Positions 26,795-35,055 of a stretch of DNA of 64,000 bases are shown here, one piece after another; within the stretch, counting starts at the first letter, position 1; the number at the start of each line of letters is the position of its first letter. The notes under the pieces are model-generated. The model was not told the DNA's origin. It was given only the letters and a program-made list of their open reading frames with translations, and did no database searches. This stretch comes from Burkholderia anthina (GTDB lineage Bacteria; Pseudomonadota; Gammaproteobacteria; Burkholderiales; Burkholderiaceae): positions 992,001 to 1,056,000 of the forward strand of contig NZ_LNJP01000003.1 in assembly GCF_001547525.1 (NCBI RefSeq). Reading direction: 5' to 3'. The position numbers and the translations under genes are program-made.

Positions 26795-26834
26795 GTCCTG
26801 CGCACAGGACGAAACCTCACCGCGTGCGCGGTGA
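26795..26834. promoter_or_regulatory. Two consecutive perfect hairpins in the cusC leader
   Basis: GTCCTG-CGCA-CAGGAC (26795-26810) and TCACCGC-GTGC-GCGGTGA (26817-26834), six bases apart, between the small exported-protein gene and cusC. They may form an attenuator, an intercistronic processing site, or operators. No clear U-run follows on the minus strand. Confidence 0.5.
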
Positions 26835-26850
26835 ACCGGTCAAATCGGGA

Positions 26851-27237
26851 TCAGCTGATGCGTGGCGGGCGCCACAACCCGTTCGGGTCGCGAGCCGGGA
26901 CGGACTGCGTGTAGTGGAAGACGATCGTGCTGGCGAAGGCAGCGGGACGGCTGACGTCGACGCGGGCGGCCGGATGATAGAGACTGCCGAACTGGCATTG
27001 GGCCGTCACCTTGCAGGCCATGCCCTTGGCTTTGGCCTTCGCGTGATCGGCGGAGGGCGGCTGCATCGAATCGCAGTTGCTCATGTCGGCGGACATGGCC
27101 ATGTTCATGCCCGTATCCGCGTCCATCGACATCGTGTGCTGCATCGGACATTCACCGGTCAGGCCGCTGGCTGCCAGCCCAGTGATGGGCAGCACCGCGC
27201 ACAGCAGCAGCAGGATGAAAGTCCGAAACAGTTTCAT
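26851..27237 (-). CDS. Small exported Met/Cys-containing protein upstream of cusC
   Basis: Protein of 128 residues with a signal peptide (MKLFRTFILLLLCAVLPITGLAA), then a Met-rich stretch (MSMDADTGMNMAMSADMSNCDSM) and two further cysteines. Mature Met clusters plus Cys suggest Cu(I)/Ag(I) contact. Same strand and 92 bp upstream of cusC, so it is likely the promoter-proximal member of the cus operon. No named family recognised. Confidence 0.65.
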   Translation of the reverse strand: MKLFRTFILLLLCAVLPITGLAASGLTGECPMQHTMSMDADTGMNMAMSADMSNCDSMQPPSADHAKAKAKGMACKVTAQCQFGSLYHPAARVDVSRPAAFASTIVFHYTQSVPARDPNGLWRPPRIS

Positions 27238-27324
27238 GGCGGCGATTATAGCGCGGCCCATTGCGGCATGGCGCGGCGTCACTACGACGAAATGATGCGC
27301 ATTCCCCGCGGTGGGCGCCGCGCG

Positions 27325-27957
27325 TCATCGCGGCAGGTCGTCCGCCGCCAGCACGGCCTGCACGGCCGGCCGCTCGCGCACCCGCTCGTACCACGCCCGC
27401 AGATGCGCATGCCGGCTCAGGTCGATATCCGCGTTGTACACCGAACGCATCCAGCCGGCCTTGCCCCAGCCCGTCAGCGCGAACAGGTACGCATCCGCGA
27501 CCGTGAACGTGTCGCCGGTGACGAACGTCCTGCCGTCGAGCTGGCGGTCGATCCACGCGAAGCGACCGTCGAGCTTCTGCCGCACGGGCTCGACGTACTT
27601 CCCCGCCTGCACCGCATACAGCAGCGGGATGAAGCCCTTGTGGATCTCGGTGCCGAGAAAGTTCAGCCATTCCATCAGCCGGTAGCGCGCGAGCGTGCCG
27701 TAAGCGGGCGCGAGCGCGGCTTCCGGGCGCTGGTCCGCGAGATACTGCGCGATCACCGGCCCTTCGCGCAGCATCGTGCCGTCGTCGAGTTCGAGCAGCG
27801 GTACGTAGCCGAGTTCGGTCACGTCGTAGTAATCGCGGCCGTCCTCGACGACATGCTTGCGCGCGTCGACCTTGACGATCTCGGCGTCGAATCCGCCTTC
27901 GCGCAGCACAATGCAAATCGCCTGCGAACAGCTGCCGGGAGCGTGATAGAGCTTCAT
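27325..27957 (-). CDS. Glutathione S-transferase family protein
   Basis: Protein of 210 residues with a thioredoxin-fold N-terminus (MKLYHAPGSCSQAICIVLRE) and an all-helical C-terminal domain (GDTFTVADAYLFALTGW). Cys10 matches the active-site cysteine of bacterial beta-class GSTs. It detoxifies electrophiles or reduces disulfides with glutathione. Start at 27957 follows family length; the longer frame to 28026 runs into the shared promoter region. Divergent from an HxlR regulator that probably controls it. Confidence 0.88.
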   Translation of the reverse strand: MKLYHAPGSCSQAICIVLREGGFDAEIVKVDARKHVVEDGRDYYDVTELGYVPLLELDDGTMLREGPVIAQYLADQRPEAALAPAYGTLARYRLMEWLNFLGTEIHKGFIPLLYAVQAGKYVEPVRQKLDGRFAWIDRQLDGRTFVTGDTFTVADAYLFALTGWGKAGWMRSVYNADIDLSRHAHLRAWYERVRERPAVQAVLAADDLPR

Positions 27958-28048
27958 GCGTTTCTTTCGTGGGTTGTCCATGTATCGATTCGCCGCGACG
28001 CGGGCGCTAATATCTCGCATCGGCACGGCGCCGGGAAGACGGCAGTCG

Positions 28049-28067
28049 TTTGTGCCGTAGTCACAAA
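28049..28067. promoter_or_regulatory. Inverted repeat between GST and HxlR genes, candidate HxlR operator
   Basis: TTTGTG-CCGTAGT-CACAAA, a perfect 6-bp inverted repeat with 7-nt spacer, 27 bp before the HxlR ATG and in the shared divergent promoter region. HxlR-type dimers bind such palindromes. Confidence 0.5.
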
Positions 28068-28093
28068 AAATTTACCGACCAGGATCGAGCACG

Positions 28094-28474
28094 ATGAAAA
28101 CGAGTGCGACAGGATGTTCCGTTGAAGAAGCGATGCGCCTGCTCGGCGGCCGCTGGCGGCTGCTGCTGGTGTCGTATCTGCTCGACGGGCCGCGCCGCTT
28201 CAGCGACCTGCGGCGCGACATGCCGGGCATCTCGCAGCGCATGCTGACGCTCGACCTGCGCGCGCTGGAAGACGCGGGTCTCGTGCGGCGCACCGTCTAT
28301 CCGGAAGTGCCGGTGCGCGTCGAGTACGATCTCACCGCGGACGGCGACCGGCTGAGGCCGGTGGTCGACGTGATGCGCGAATTCGGGCTGTGGCTGAAGG
28401 CGCGCGACGCGCACGCCGATGCGACGCCCGACGCCCCGGCCGCAATCGAGCCGACGGCGCATGCCCCCCGCTAA
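28094..28474 (+). CDS. HxlR/MarR-type winged-helix regulator
   Basis: Protein of 126 residues with the HxlR domain: CSVEEAMRLLGGRWRLLLVSYLLDGPRRFSDLRRDMPGISQRMLTLDLRALEDAGLVRR. The N-terminal Cys (residue 8) is the position used for thiol or electrophile sensing in related regulators. Divergent from the GST gene, suggesting control of an electrophile response. The C-terminal 25 residues are Ala/Pro-rich. Confidence 0.88.
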   Translation: MKTSATGCSVEEAMRLLGGRWRLLLVSYLLDGPRRFSDLRRDMPGISQRMLTLDLRALEDAGLVRRTVYPEVPVRVEYDLTADGDRLRPVVDVMREFGLWLKARDAHADATPDAPAAIEPTAHAPR

Positions 28475-28495
28475 CCCCACGCAGGAACCACGCTC

Positions 28496-28864
28496 ATGGA
28501 ACTTCACGCTACCGTCGGCGCGGCCACGTCCGACCTCGACGACGACGAAAGCTTCGCCAACATCTACTGTCACGACGCGGAGCAGGACTATTGCTTCGCG
28601 CTGTCGCGCTTTCCGGACGACACGCTGATCGAAGTGATGGTGCGCGACCAGCTCAACCTGCGCGTCAAGGATCTGTCGGTGCGGCTGACCGACGACACGA
28701 TCGACGTCGAGATCGAACCGGGCGTCGCCGCGCGTCTCGACGGCCACACGCGCTACGTGATCCATCTCGCGCCGGGTCAGTACGATCCGGTCACGCTGCG
28801 CGCCGCGTTGAAGGAAATCTTCGCCGGCAAGGACGGCTATCGCGACGACAGCACGCGCGGTTGA
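28496..28864 (+). CDS. Conserved-looking hypothetical protein (122 aa)
   Basis: Protein of 122 residues, acidic and soluble, no signal peptide (ANIYCHDAEQDYCFALSRFPDDTLIEVMVRDQLN... HTRYVIHLAPGQYD). Mostly predicted beta strands with a C-terminal helix. I do not recognise the family. It lies 21 bp after the HxlR gene and 40 bp before the next gene on the same strand. Confidence 0.65.
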   Translation: MELHATVGAATSDLDDDESFANIYCHDAEQDYCFALSRFPDDTLIEVMVRDQLNLRVKDLSVRLTDDTIDVEIEPGVAARLDGHTRYVIHLAPGQYDPVTLRAALKEIFAGKDGYRDDSTRG

Positions 28865-28904
28865 TCGGTCGCCTGCACGCTCTTCCTCGCCACGACAACC
28901 GCCC

Positions 28905-29768
28905 ATGACACGATTTCCGCGATTCCACCCGCTTGCCCGTGTCGCCGCGCTGCTGTTCGCCACGTGTGCGTCGATCGCACCCGCCGCGCACGCCGCCCGA
29001 CCGCTGCTCGAGTTCAAGATCGACGATGCCGTCACGGCACGCGTCGAGCGCACCGACGGCGCGCACGTCACGGTCCGCTTCCTGCCGAGCGGAACGACCC
29101 AGACGCTGGACGTCGCCGCCGCCGACGAGGAAGGCCGCTACCACCTCGCGACCGACGACTACAACTTCGACGGCCATCGCGATCTCGCGATGCGCGCGCT
29201 GCTCGGCATGGTCAACGAGAGCTACGGCATCTACCTGTACGACCCCGCGCGCCAGCGGTTCGAACCGCTGAAGATGCCGGCGGGCAACGGGCCGCACGGC
29301 AATTGCGACGACCTGATCAACGTCGAAGCGAAGCCGAAAACGCGCACGCTGTACAGCTCGTGCCGCGGCGGCCCGATCTGGTACACCGATGCGTACCGCT
29401 TCGACGGCAACGGCAAGATGTATCTGTATCAAACCAGCGAAGCGATCCCCGACGACCTGCGCGATCTGCTCGACGGCGACTCGGGCCCGTCGTCGATGCT
29501 GCTCACCTACGACGAGCACGGCAGGCGCGTGTCGCGCCGCCCGCAGGGTCAAGACGGCGGCACGGTCACGTTCAAGGTGCGGCCGGCGCGCCTGCCGCTG
29601 CACGTCGCGATGAGCGACGCACCCACGCGCCGCTACGTCGTCGCGGGCGACACGGTGGAGGTGATCGATGCGAGCGACGATTTCCGGTGGTTGAAGGTGC
29701 GGTATCGCAATCCGCAAGCCGGCGCCGTGCAGGGCTGGGTCAGTGCGAAGGAGGCGATGGGAAACTGA
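28905..29768 (+). CDS. Exported XAC2610-like protein with C-terminal SH3-like domain
   Basis: Protein of 287 residues with signal peptide (to about AHAA). The central part, DDYNFDGHRDLAMRALLGMVNESYGIYLYDPARQRFE, resembles the XAC2610 family, whose Xanthomonas member protects against a secreted lysozyme-like toxin; the Asp-x-Asn-x-Asp-Gly loop could bind Ca2+. The C-terminal 65 residues (RRYVVAGDTVEVIDASDDFRWLKVRYRNP...GWVSAKEA) look like a bacterial SH3 domain, which often binds the cell wall. A periplasmic inhibitor or wall-sensing role is inferred. Confidence 0.65.
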   Translation: MTRFPRFHPLARVAALLFATCASIAPAAHAARPLLEFKIDDAVTARVERTDGAHVTVRFLPSGTTQTLDVAAADEEGRYHLATDDYNFDGHRDLAMRALLGMVNESYGIYLYDPARQRFEPLKMPAGNGPHGNCDDLINVEAKPKTRTLYSSCRGGPIWYTDAYRFDGNGKMYLYQTSEAIPDDLRDLLDGDSGPSSMLLTYDEHGRRVSRRPQGQDGGTVTFKVRPARLPLHVAMSDAPTRRYVVAGDTVEVIDASDDFRWLKVRYRNPQAGAVQGWVSAKEAMGN

Positions 29769-30219
29769 GGCACGATGCAGTGCTTCCCCGCGCTGCCACA
29801 TATCGAGCGCTGAACGTCCCATCAACAGGGATGCCTGCCCCAATGTCGACGCACGCCGCGCCACGGCTCCAACGTTCGCTCCAACGCCATTCGACTCGGC
29901 CGCCTCGTTCGCACGCGTCGGCCGGCGCATAGAACACAGGAGACGACCGTTGCCCACCCGCATCGCCGCGAGGGCGCTCGCGGGCAGCCTGCCGTACGGG
30001 CTGCTCGTGGGCAAGGTGGAACGCATCGACGCGTAGCCGCGCAAGAAAAAGGTGGAGATGCAGTGACTCGTTTACACTGCCCCGGTATGCCCTCTTCGGG
30101 GTGACGCGCGACGTTTTACGGGGCGAACGGATCGACACGACGCCTGCCGGTATTTCCCCGGATGACGTCCTTCGCGGCAAACGCTAGAATCCAGCCGCGT
30201 CAAGGGCCTGCTCCCGCGG
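29769..30219. other. Intergenic region with one candidate small ORF
   Basis: About 450 bp before the LuxR-type gene. Apart from the small ORF listed at 29950 I see no convincing coding frame, repeat or RNA. The last 150 bp should contain the regulator promoter. Confidence 0.45.
29950..30036 (+). CDS. Candidate small protein (28 aa, TTG start)
   Basis: Frame PTRIAARALAGSLPYGLLVG... to VERIDA, with uniformly G/C third positions and AGGAG seven bases before a TTG. Too short to assign; it may be a genuine small protein or the tail of a lost gene. Confidence 0.3.
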   Translation: MPTRIAARALAGSLPYGLLVGKVERIDA

Positions 30220-30321
30220 ATGACGGGCGTGCGGTCGGCCCCGCCGAGGGCCGGCCCGACACCTGTTTTTTTCGTATCAGGGGAACGCGAGTCATGGGCG
30301 GAACAGGCCCTTCGGAACCGC

Positions 30322-31206
30322 ATGCTGCTCAACGTGAATTCCTTCCACCGCGACAACGACCGCTTCAACGTGTCGTTCAAGGCATTGGGCGAGCTGATCG
30401 AGACGGTCGGCACGCCGCACTTCGTGCCGCGCCTCACGCAACTGCTGAACGAGATCGTGCCGCTCGACGTCGCACACGTCGAACGCTCGCGCGTCGACGG
30501 CACGATGCCCACCGGCTACCGTTGCGAATGGATCGGCAGCAGCGGCATCGGCGCCGCGTCCACCGAAATCTCCGACGTGATGACGCTCTACTACGAGCGC
30601 TTTCTCGACAGCGACCCGCTGTTCGCGGGGCTGCGCGGCAAGACGGGCACGATGCTCGTCGTGCGCGACATCGCGGCGATCCCGCCTGGCGAATTCCGCC
30701 AGCGCCTGTTCGACGACGTGCATATCGGGCATGAATGCGTGCTCGCACGCGGCACGCGCTATTCGCAGCATTCGATCGCGCTGGAGCGCGGCCGCGACCG
30801 CCCGCCGTTCACGCTCGCCGAGATGAACCGCTTCCGCAGCATCAGCGACATGCTGTTCCCGCTGCTCGAACTGCATGCATCGACCACCGCCGCGCGGCGC
30901 ATCGCGCACGCGACGCCCGACGTCCATCCGCTCGCGCAATTCGATGCGCGGCTCGCGGCCGACGGCGTGAAGCTGTCGAAGCGCGAATACGAAACCTGCA
31001 AGCACCTGCTCTCCGGCAAGACCGTGCCGGAAACCGCCGGGATTCTCGGCGTGCGGGTCGCGTCGGCCGAGTCTTACGTGAAGCGTGCTTTCGCGAAGCT
31101 CGGCGTACGCACGAAGCGCGAACTCGCCGCGTGGGGTTCGGCCACCGCCGCGCGCCCCGCCACCGAAGCGCGCGACGGCGGCGCGCCGCCGGCCATCTTG
31201 CGCTGA
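30322..31206 (+). CDS. LuxR-family transcriptional regulator
   Basis: Protein of 294 residues from the ATG at 30322 (an in-frame ATG at 30220 would add 34 low-similarity residues). The N-terminal 200 residues form a GAF-like sensor domain. The C-terminal LuxR helix-turn-helix is clear: LSKREYETCKHLLSGKTVPETAGILGVRVASAESYVKRAFAKLGV. No acyl-homoserine lactone-binding signature is evident, so the ligand is unknown. Not linked to an obvious target gene. Confidence 0.82.
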   Translation: MLLNVNSFHRDNDRFNVSFKALGELIETVGTPHFVPRLTQLLNEIVPLDVAHVERSRVDGTMPTGYRCEWIGSSGIGAASTEISDVMTLYYERFLDSDPLFAGLRGKTGTMLVVRDIAAIPPGEFRQRLFDDVHIGHECVLARGTRYSQHSIALERGRDRPPFTLAEMNRFRSISDMLFPLLELHASTTAARRIAHATPDVHPLAQFDARLAADGVKLSKREYETCKHLLSGKTVPETAGILGVRVASAESYVKRAFAKLGVRTKRELAAWGSATAARPATEARDGGAPPAILR

Positions 31207-31296
31207 CCTGCGCCACCGCGTCGGCGCCCCGGCATCGGTGCAGGCGGTGCGCTGACGCACGGCCATCGGTCTAATCGATGCCGCGTCGTTGCCACG

Positions 31297-32082
31297 TTAC
31301 TTGCGCGTCGCCACGATGAACAGGCGCGGAAACGGCAGCAGCACCGTGCCGTCGTCCTGCGGCGGATAACCGTTCGGCCCGGCCAGCGCGTCGCGATAGC
31401 GCGCGAGAAACGCGCGCTGTTCGGACGCGTCGAGCGCCGCGAGGAACGGCCGCAGCGCGCTGCCCTTGAACCATTCGACGACCGCATCCGCGCCGCCGCG
31501 CAGCGGGTGGTAATAGGTCGTACGCCACACGTCCACGCGCGAGCACAGCGGCGCGAGCAGCGCATGGTAATAACGCGCATCGAACCGCTCGGTGCGCGCC
31601 GCGCCTTTCAGCTTGTCGGCCCACGGCCCGGCCGCGGCGACTTCGCGCATCAGCCGGTGCGCAGGTTCGTCGAGGTTGTCGGGCATCTGCACCGCGAGAT
31701 GGCCGCCCGGCGCGAGCCGGCCGACGAGCATCGGGAACAGCGTGTCGTGCGCGGGCACCCATTGCAGCACCGCGTTCGACAGGATCAGGTCATAGCCGCC
31801 CGGATCGTCCCAGGTGGAAACATCGGCCACGTCGAAACGCAGCGCCGGCAGGCGCTTGCGCGCGGCCGCGATCATGTCCGCCGACGCATCGATCCCGTGG
31901 ATCGTCGCGTCCGGCGCGCGCCCGATCAGCGCTTCCGTCGAATTGCCGGGCCCGCAGCCGATATCGATCGCCGTATGGATCGGTGTGTTCGGCACGGCGG
32001 CCAGCAAGTCGCGCACCGGCCGTGTCCGTTCGTCCTCGAACTGCACGTACTGATCCGCGTATTGATCGAGCGGGGTCGTCAC
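31297..32082 (-). CDS. tam: Trans-aconitate 2-methyltransferase-like protein
   Basis: Protein of 261 residues, SAM-dependent methyltransferase fold: AIDIGCGPGNSTEALIGRAP (motif I), GIDASADMI (motif II), SNAVLQWVPAHD (motif IV), with Tam-type features (QMPDNLDEPAHRLM, ...GSALRPFLAAL, ARYRDAL). Tam esterifies trans-aconitate that forms spontaneously from the citrate-cycle intermediate. The start is a GTG at 32082, preceded by AAGGAG nine bases upstream, which decides it over in-frame ATGs further out. Divergent from a LysR gene that may regulate it. Confidence 0.88.
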   Translation of the reverse strand: MTTPLDQYADQYVQFEDERTRPVRDLLAAVPNTPIHTAIDIGCGPGNSTEALIGRAPDATIHGIDASADMIAAARKRLPALRFDVADVSTWDDPGGYDLILSNAVLQWVPAHDTLFPMLVGRLAPGGHLAVQMPDNLDEPAHRLMREVAAAGPWADKLKGAARTERFDARYYHALLAPLCSRVDVWRTTYYHPLRGGADAVVEWFKGSALRPFLAALDASEQRAFLARYRDALAGPNGYPPQDDGTVLLPFPRLFIVATRK

Positions 32083-32220
32083 GATAGATCTCCTTGTCGG
32101 CATGAGCGGCCGCCGCGCATCCGCGCGGGGGAAGCGGCTGGCCATCGGTCCAGCGCATTCTGCGACTGCCGCCGGCCTTCAGTAAAATGAATTTAATATC
32201 GTGATTGATTCAAAATTCTG

Positions 32221-33117
32221 ATGAAAATCGATACGCTCGGTGTCCAGGCTTTCGTCGCGATCGCCGACGGCGGCAGCTTCAGGCAGGCAGCCGATACGCT
32301 GCATGTCACGCAAACGGCGATCACGCAGCGGCTGCGCAAGCTCGAGGCGTATCTCGGCGTCGCGCTGGTCGAACGCACGACGCGCCGCACCACGCTGACC
32401 GAGATCGGCCGGCGTTTCCTGCCGCAGGCGCGCCGGCTGCTGAACGAGCTCTCCGATGCGCTGACCGAAATCCGCGAGACGGGCCTGAGCCAGCGCGGCG
32501 ACGTCACGATCGCGTGCGTGCCGACGGTCGGCGTGCAGTACCTGCCGCGCATCCTGCGCGCGTTTTCCGGGCACCGGCCGCACGATCGCGTGAAGATTCT
32601 CGACCACGCGTCGGCGTCGGTGCTGCAGGCCGTGCTGCGGCGCGAGGCGGAATTCGGCATCGGCATCGCCGGCGACCAGCACCCGGAACTCGTCAGCGTG
32701 CCGCTCACGCATGACCCTTACGTACTCGTGTGCCGCGACGATCACCCGCTCGCGAAGCGGCGTCGCATTCGCTGGGCAGCGCTGCAGCCGCATCCGCTGA
32801 TCTTCGCCGGCGAAGTGAGCGGCAATCGCGGGCTGCTCGAAGGCGCGCTGAAAACGAGCGGCGTATCGCTGCATTCGTTCTACGAGGTGCAGCGCAGTTC
32901 GACCGCGCTCGGGCTCGTCGCGCAAGGGCTCGGCGCGGCCGTCGTGCCGAAGCTCGCGCTCCAGAAGAATGCGTATCCGATGATCCGCACGATCGAGCTC
33001 GTCGAGCCGTCGGTGTCGCGCACGCTCGTGCTGGTCACGCGCCGAAGCGCGCAACTGTCGCCCGCGGCGCGGGCGCTGTACGACATGATCGTCGAGCGTG
33101 CGGCGCCCGGGCGGTGA
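32221..33117 (+). CDS. LysR-family regulator (divergent from tam)
   Basis: Protein of 298 residues with N-terminal LysR helix-turn-helix (GVQAFVAIADGGSFRQAADTLHVTQTAITQRLRKLEAYLG) and a substrate-binding effector domain. Target likely the divergent methyltransferase gene or itself. The gap between them (32083-32220) ends in an AT-rich stretch (TTTAATATCGTGATTGATTC) suitable for promoter and LysR box. Inducer unknown. Confidence 0.88.
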   Translation: MKIDTLGVQAFVAIADGGSFRQAADTLHVTQTAITQRLRKLEAYLGVALVERTTRRTTLTEIGRRFLPQARRLLNELSDALTEIRETGLSQRGDVTIACVPTVGVQYLPRILRAFSGHRPHDRVKILDHASASVLQAVLRREAEFGIGIAGDQHPELVSVPLTHDPYVLVCRDDHPLAKRRRIRWAALQPHPLIFAGEVSGNRGLLEGALKTSGVSLHSFYEVQRSSTALGLVAQGLGAAVVPKLALQKNAYPMIRTIELVEPSVSRTLVLVTRRSAQLSPAARALYDMIVERAAPGR

Positions 33118-33178
33118 TTCGCGAGCCGCGCGAGGCGACCGGCGCGTCACGAGACGTCAGGAAGCGGCCCGTTGCCGC

Positions 33179-33613
33179 TCAAAGCACCTTGACCATGAAC
33201 ACGCGCGCCGCGCCTTCCGGCTCGCACGGCACTTCGCCGAACGTCTCGTAACCGTGCTTCCGGTAGAAGTCCGGCGCCTGGAACGAGATCGTGTACAGCA
33301 CCGCACGCGCGCAACCGCGCCGCTTCGCCTCCGCTTCGGCCTCGCGCAGCAGCCGGCTGCCGAAGCCACCGCCGCGCAGCGATTCGGGTAAATAGAACAA
33401 ATCGATGAAGAACAGGCCGAGCGACGTGCGGCCGGTGAGGCCGCCCAACACGTCGCCGGTCGCGGGATCGGTCACGTAGACATCGAGCGCCGCCGCATCG
33501 GCACGCCCCGTCAACGCATGGTTGAATTCTCCGAGCTTGCGGCTGATGAAGTCTCGCGCGGCCGGCTGCTCGGTGTCGGTCAGTTGAAGGGTGACGTCGG
33601 GACGGGTTGTCAT
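33179..33613 (-). CDS. GNAT-family N-acetyltransferase
   Basis: Protein of 144 residues with GNAT features: motif A LPESLRGGGFGSRLLREAEAEAKRRGC and motif B YTISFQAPDFYRKHGYETFGEV. Acetyl-CoA-dependent transfer to an unknown amine. Start at 33613; the longer frame upstream lacks similarity. Monocistronic between a LysR gene and cynS. Confidence 0.85.
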   Translation of the reverse strand: MTTRPDVTLQLTDTEQPAARDFISRKLGEFNHALTGRADAAALDVYVTDPATGDVLGGLTGRTSLGLFFIDLFYLPESLRGGGFGSRLLREAEAEAKRRGCARAVLYTISFQAPDFYRKHGYETFGEVPCEPEGAARVFMVKVL

Positions 33614-33709
33614 CGAAGCGAACGCGTACGTGAAAAGACCGCCGGGTGCGGCGCCCTCGGCGGGCGTCGCACGACTATAGCGCGTCGTCATGCGCCCACG
33701 CCACCGCGA

Positions 33710-33731
33710 ACGTGCGCCCGCCGGCGCACGT
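33710..33731. terminator. Hairpin between cynS and the GNAT gene
   Basis: ACGTGCGCC-CGCC-GGCGCACGT, a perfect 9-bp stem with a 4-nt loop, 45 bp beyond the cynS stop on the minus strand. No U-run follows, so it may slow or mark Rho-dependent termination of cynTS rather than act alone. Confidence 0.45.
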
Positions 33732-33775
33732 CGGGCGGAACCGCGCGGCACCGCCGTGACGGCCTCGCACCGGCG

Positions 33776-34246
33776 TCAGAACGGCTTGGTCGGCAGGTAC
33801 TTGCCGTCGAGCGTGATCACCGCGCGCGACCCGCCTTCGGGATCGTCGACCTTCTTCACGTCGAGCCGGAAATTGATCGCGCTGATGATGCCGTCGCCGA
33901 ACTTCTCGTGAACGAGCGCCTTCAGCGTCGTGCCGTACACCTGCAGCATTTCGTAGAAACGGTAGATGGTCGGGTCGGTCGGCACGCGATCGTCGATGCT
34001 GCCGCGCAGCGGGATCGTCTGCAGCAGCAGCACCGCGTCGTCGTCGAGGCCGAGCTTGTCGGCGACGATGCGCGCCGCGTTGGCCGGCAGCGCATGCTGG
34101 CCGAGCAGCGCGGCCGTGACGAACGCCTCGCTCAGGCCCGTGCCTTCGGTGAGCTGCGCGAACGACAGGTTCTTGCGCGCCTTCGCGAGGACGACGGTTT
34201 CCGCCAGCGCGTGGCGCGCCGTCTGACTGTGCTGGGACTGGATCAT
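33776..34246 (-). CDS. cynS: Cyanase (cyanate hydratase)
   Basis: Protein of 156 residues, the standard length. The catalytic triad is at the standard numbering: Arg96 and Glu99 (IYRFYEMLQ) and Ser122 (GIISAINF). The enzyme converts cyanate plus bicarbonate to ammonia and CO2, allowing cyanate use as nitrogen source and its detoxification. It follows cynT by 36 bp in a cynTS operon with divergent cynR. Confidence 0.96.
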   Translation of the reverse strand: MIQSQHSQTARHALAETVVLAKARKNLSFAQLTEGTGLSEAFVTAALLGQHALPANAARIVADKLGLDDDAVLLLQTIPLRGSIDDRVPTDPTIYRFYEMLQVYGTTLKALVHEKFGDGIISAINFRLDVKKVDDPEGGSRAVITLDGKYLPTKPF

Positions 34247-34282
34247 GGCAATTCCTCGTAGTGGTGTGGGAGCAGGAGCGAT

Positions 34283-34942
34283 TCAGGCCGCGACGGGCAG
34301 CGTCGCGGGGGTGGCGCGGACGCCGGGATGGTCCGCAAGGGACACGAACCGGCCGCTCGCGCCGTCGTAGGCGTCGATGCAGCCCGACTCGATGTCGTAG
34401 ACCCAGCCGTGCAGCGCGAGACGCCCTTGCTCCAGCGCGAGCCGCACGGCGGGGTGCGTTTTCAGGTTGGCCAGTTGCGCGACGACGTTCTCGCGCACCA
34501 TCGCGTCGATCCGCTCGCGCTCGCTGCGATGCGTGCGCGCCTCGTTCACGACCCGCGCCGAATCGGCATGGCGCAGCCAGTGGCCGACGGCCGGCATGTG
34601 ATCCATGCACTGGCACGTCGCGATCGCGGTCATCGCGCCGCAATCGGAATGCCCGCAGATCACGACGTCGGTCACGCGCAGCGCGGCGACCGCATATTCG
34701 ACCGACGCCGACACGCCGCCCGGCTCCGGGCCGTACGACGGCACGATGTTGCCCGCATTGCGGATCACGAACAGGTCGCCCGGCTCGCGCTGCGTGACGA
34801 GCTCGGGCACGAGCCGGCTGTCCGAGCAGGAGATGAACAGCGCCCGCGGGTGCTGGCTGCGCGCGAGGTCGCGGAACAGCGCGGCGCGCGCCGGATACGC
34901 GTCGCGCTGGAACTTCAGGAAACCTTCGATGATGTCCTTCAT
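34283..34942 (-). CDS. cynT: Beta-class carbonic anhydrase
   Basis: Protein of 219 residues. Zinc ligands and active-site residues are present: Cys39, Asp41 and Arg43 (SCSDSRLVPE), His98 and Cys101 (GHSDCGAM). In the cyn operon it rehydrates CO2 released by cyanase so that bicarbonate, a cyanase co-substrate, is not depleted. First gene of cynTS; 113 bp shared promoter region with cynR. Confidence 0.95.
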   Translation of the reverse strand: MKDIIEGFLKFQRDAYPARAALFRDLARSQHPRALFISCSDSRLVPELVTQREPGDLFVIRNAGNIVPSYGPEPGGVSASVEYAVAALRVTDVVICGHSDCGAMTAIATCQCMDHMPAVGHWLRHADSARVVNEARTHRSERERIDAMVRENVVAQLANLKTHPAVRLALEQGRLALHGWVYDIESGCIDAYDGASGRFVSLADHPGVRATPATLPVAA

Positions 34943-35055
34943 CGCGTGTTCTCCGGTGCGGGTGGAATCGATGAAGGGCAGGTTACGCCGTGCTTCCGAT
35001 AACGTAAAAGACTGTTTTATGATCCACCGGATAAGCAGGACTTATAGGAACCGCC

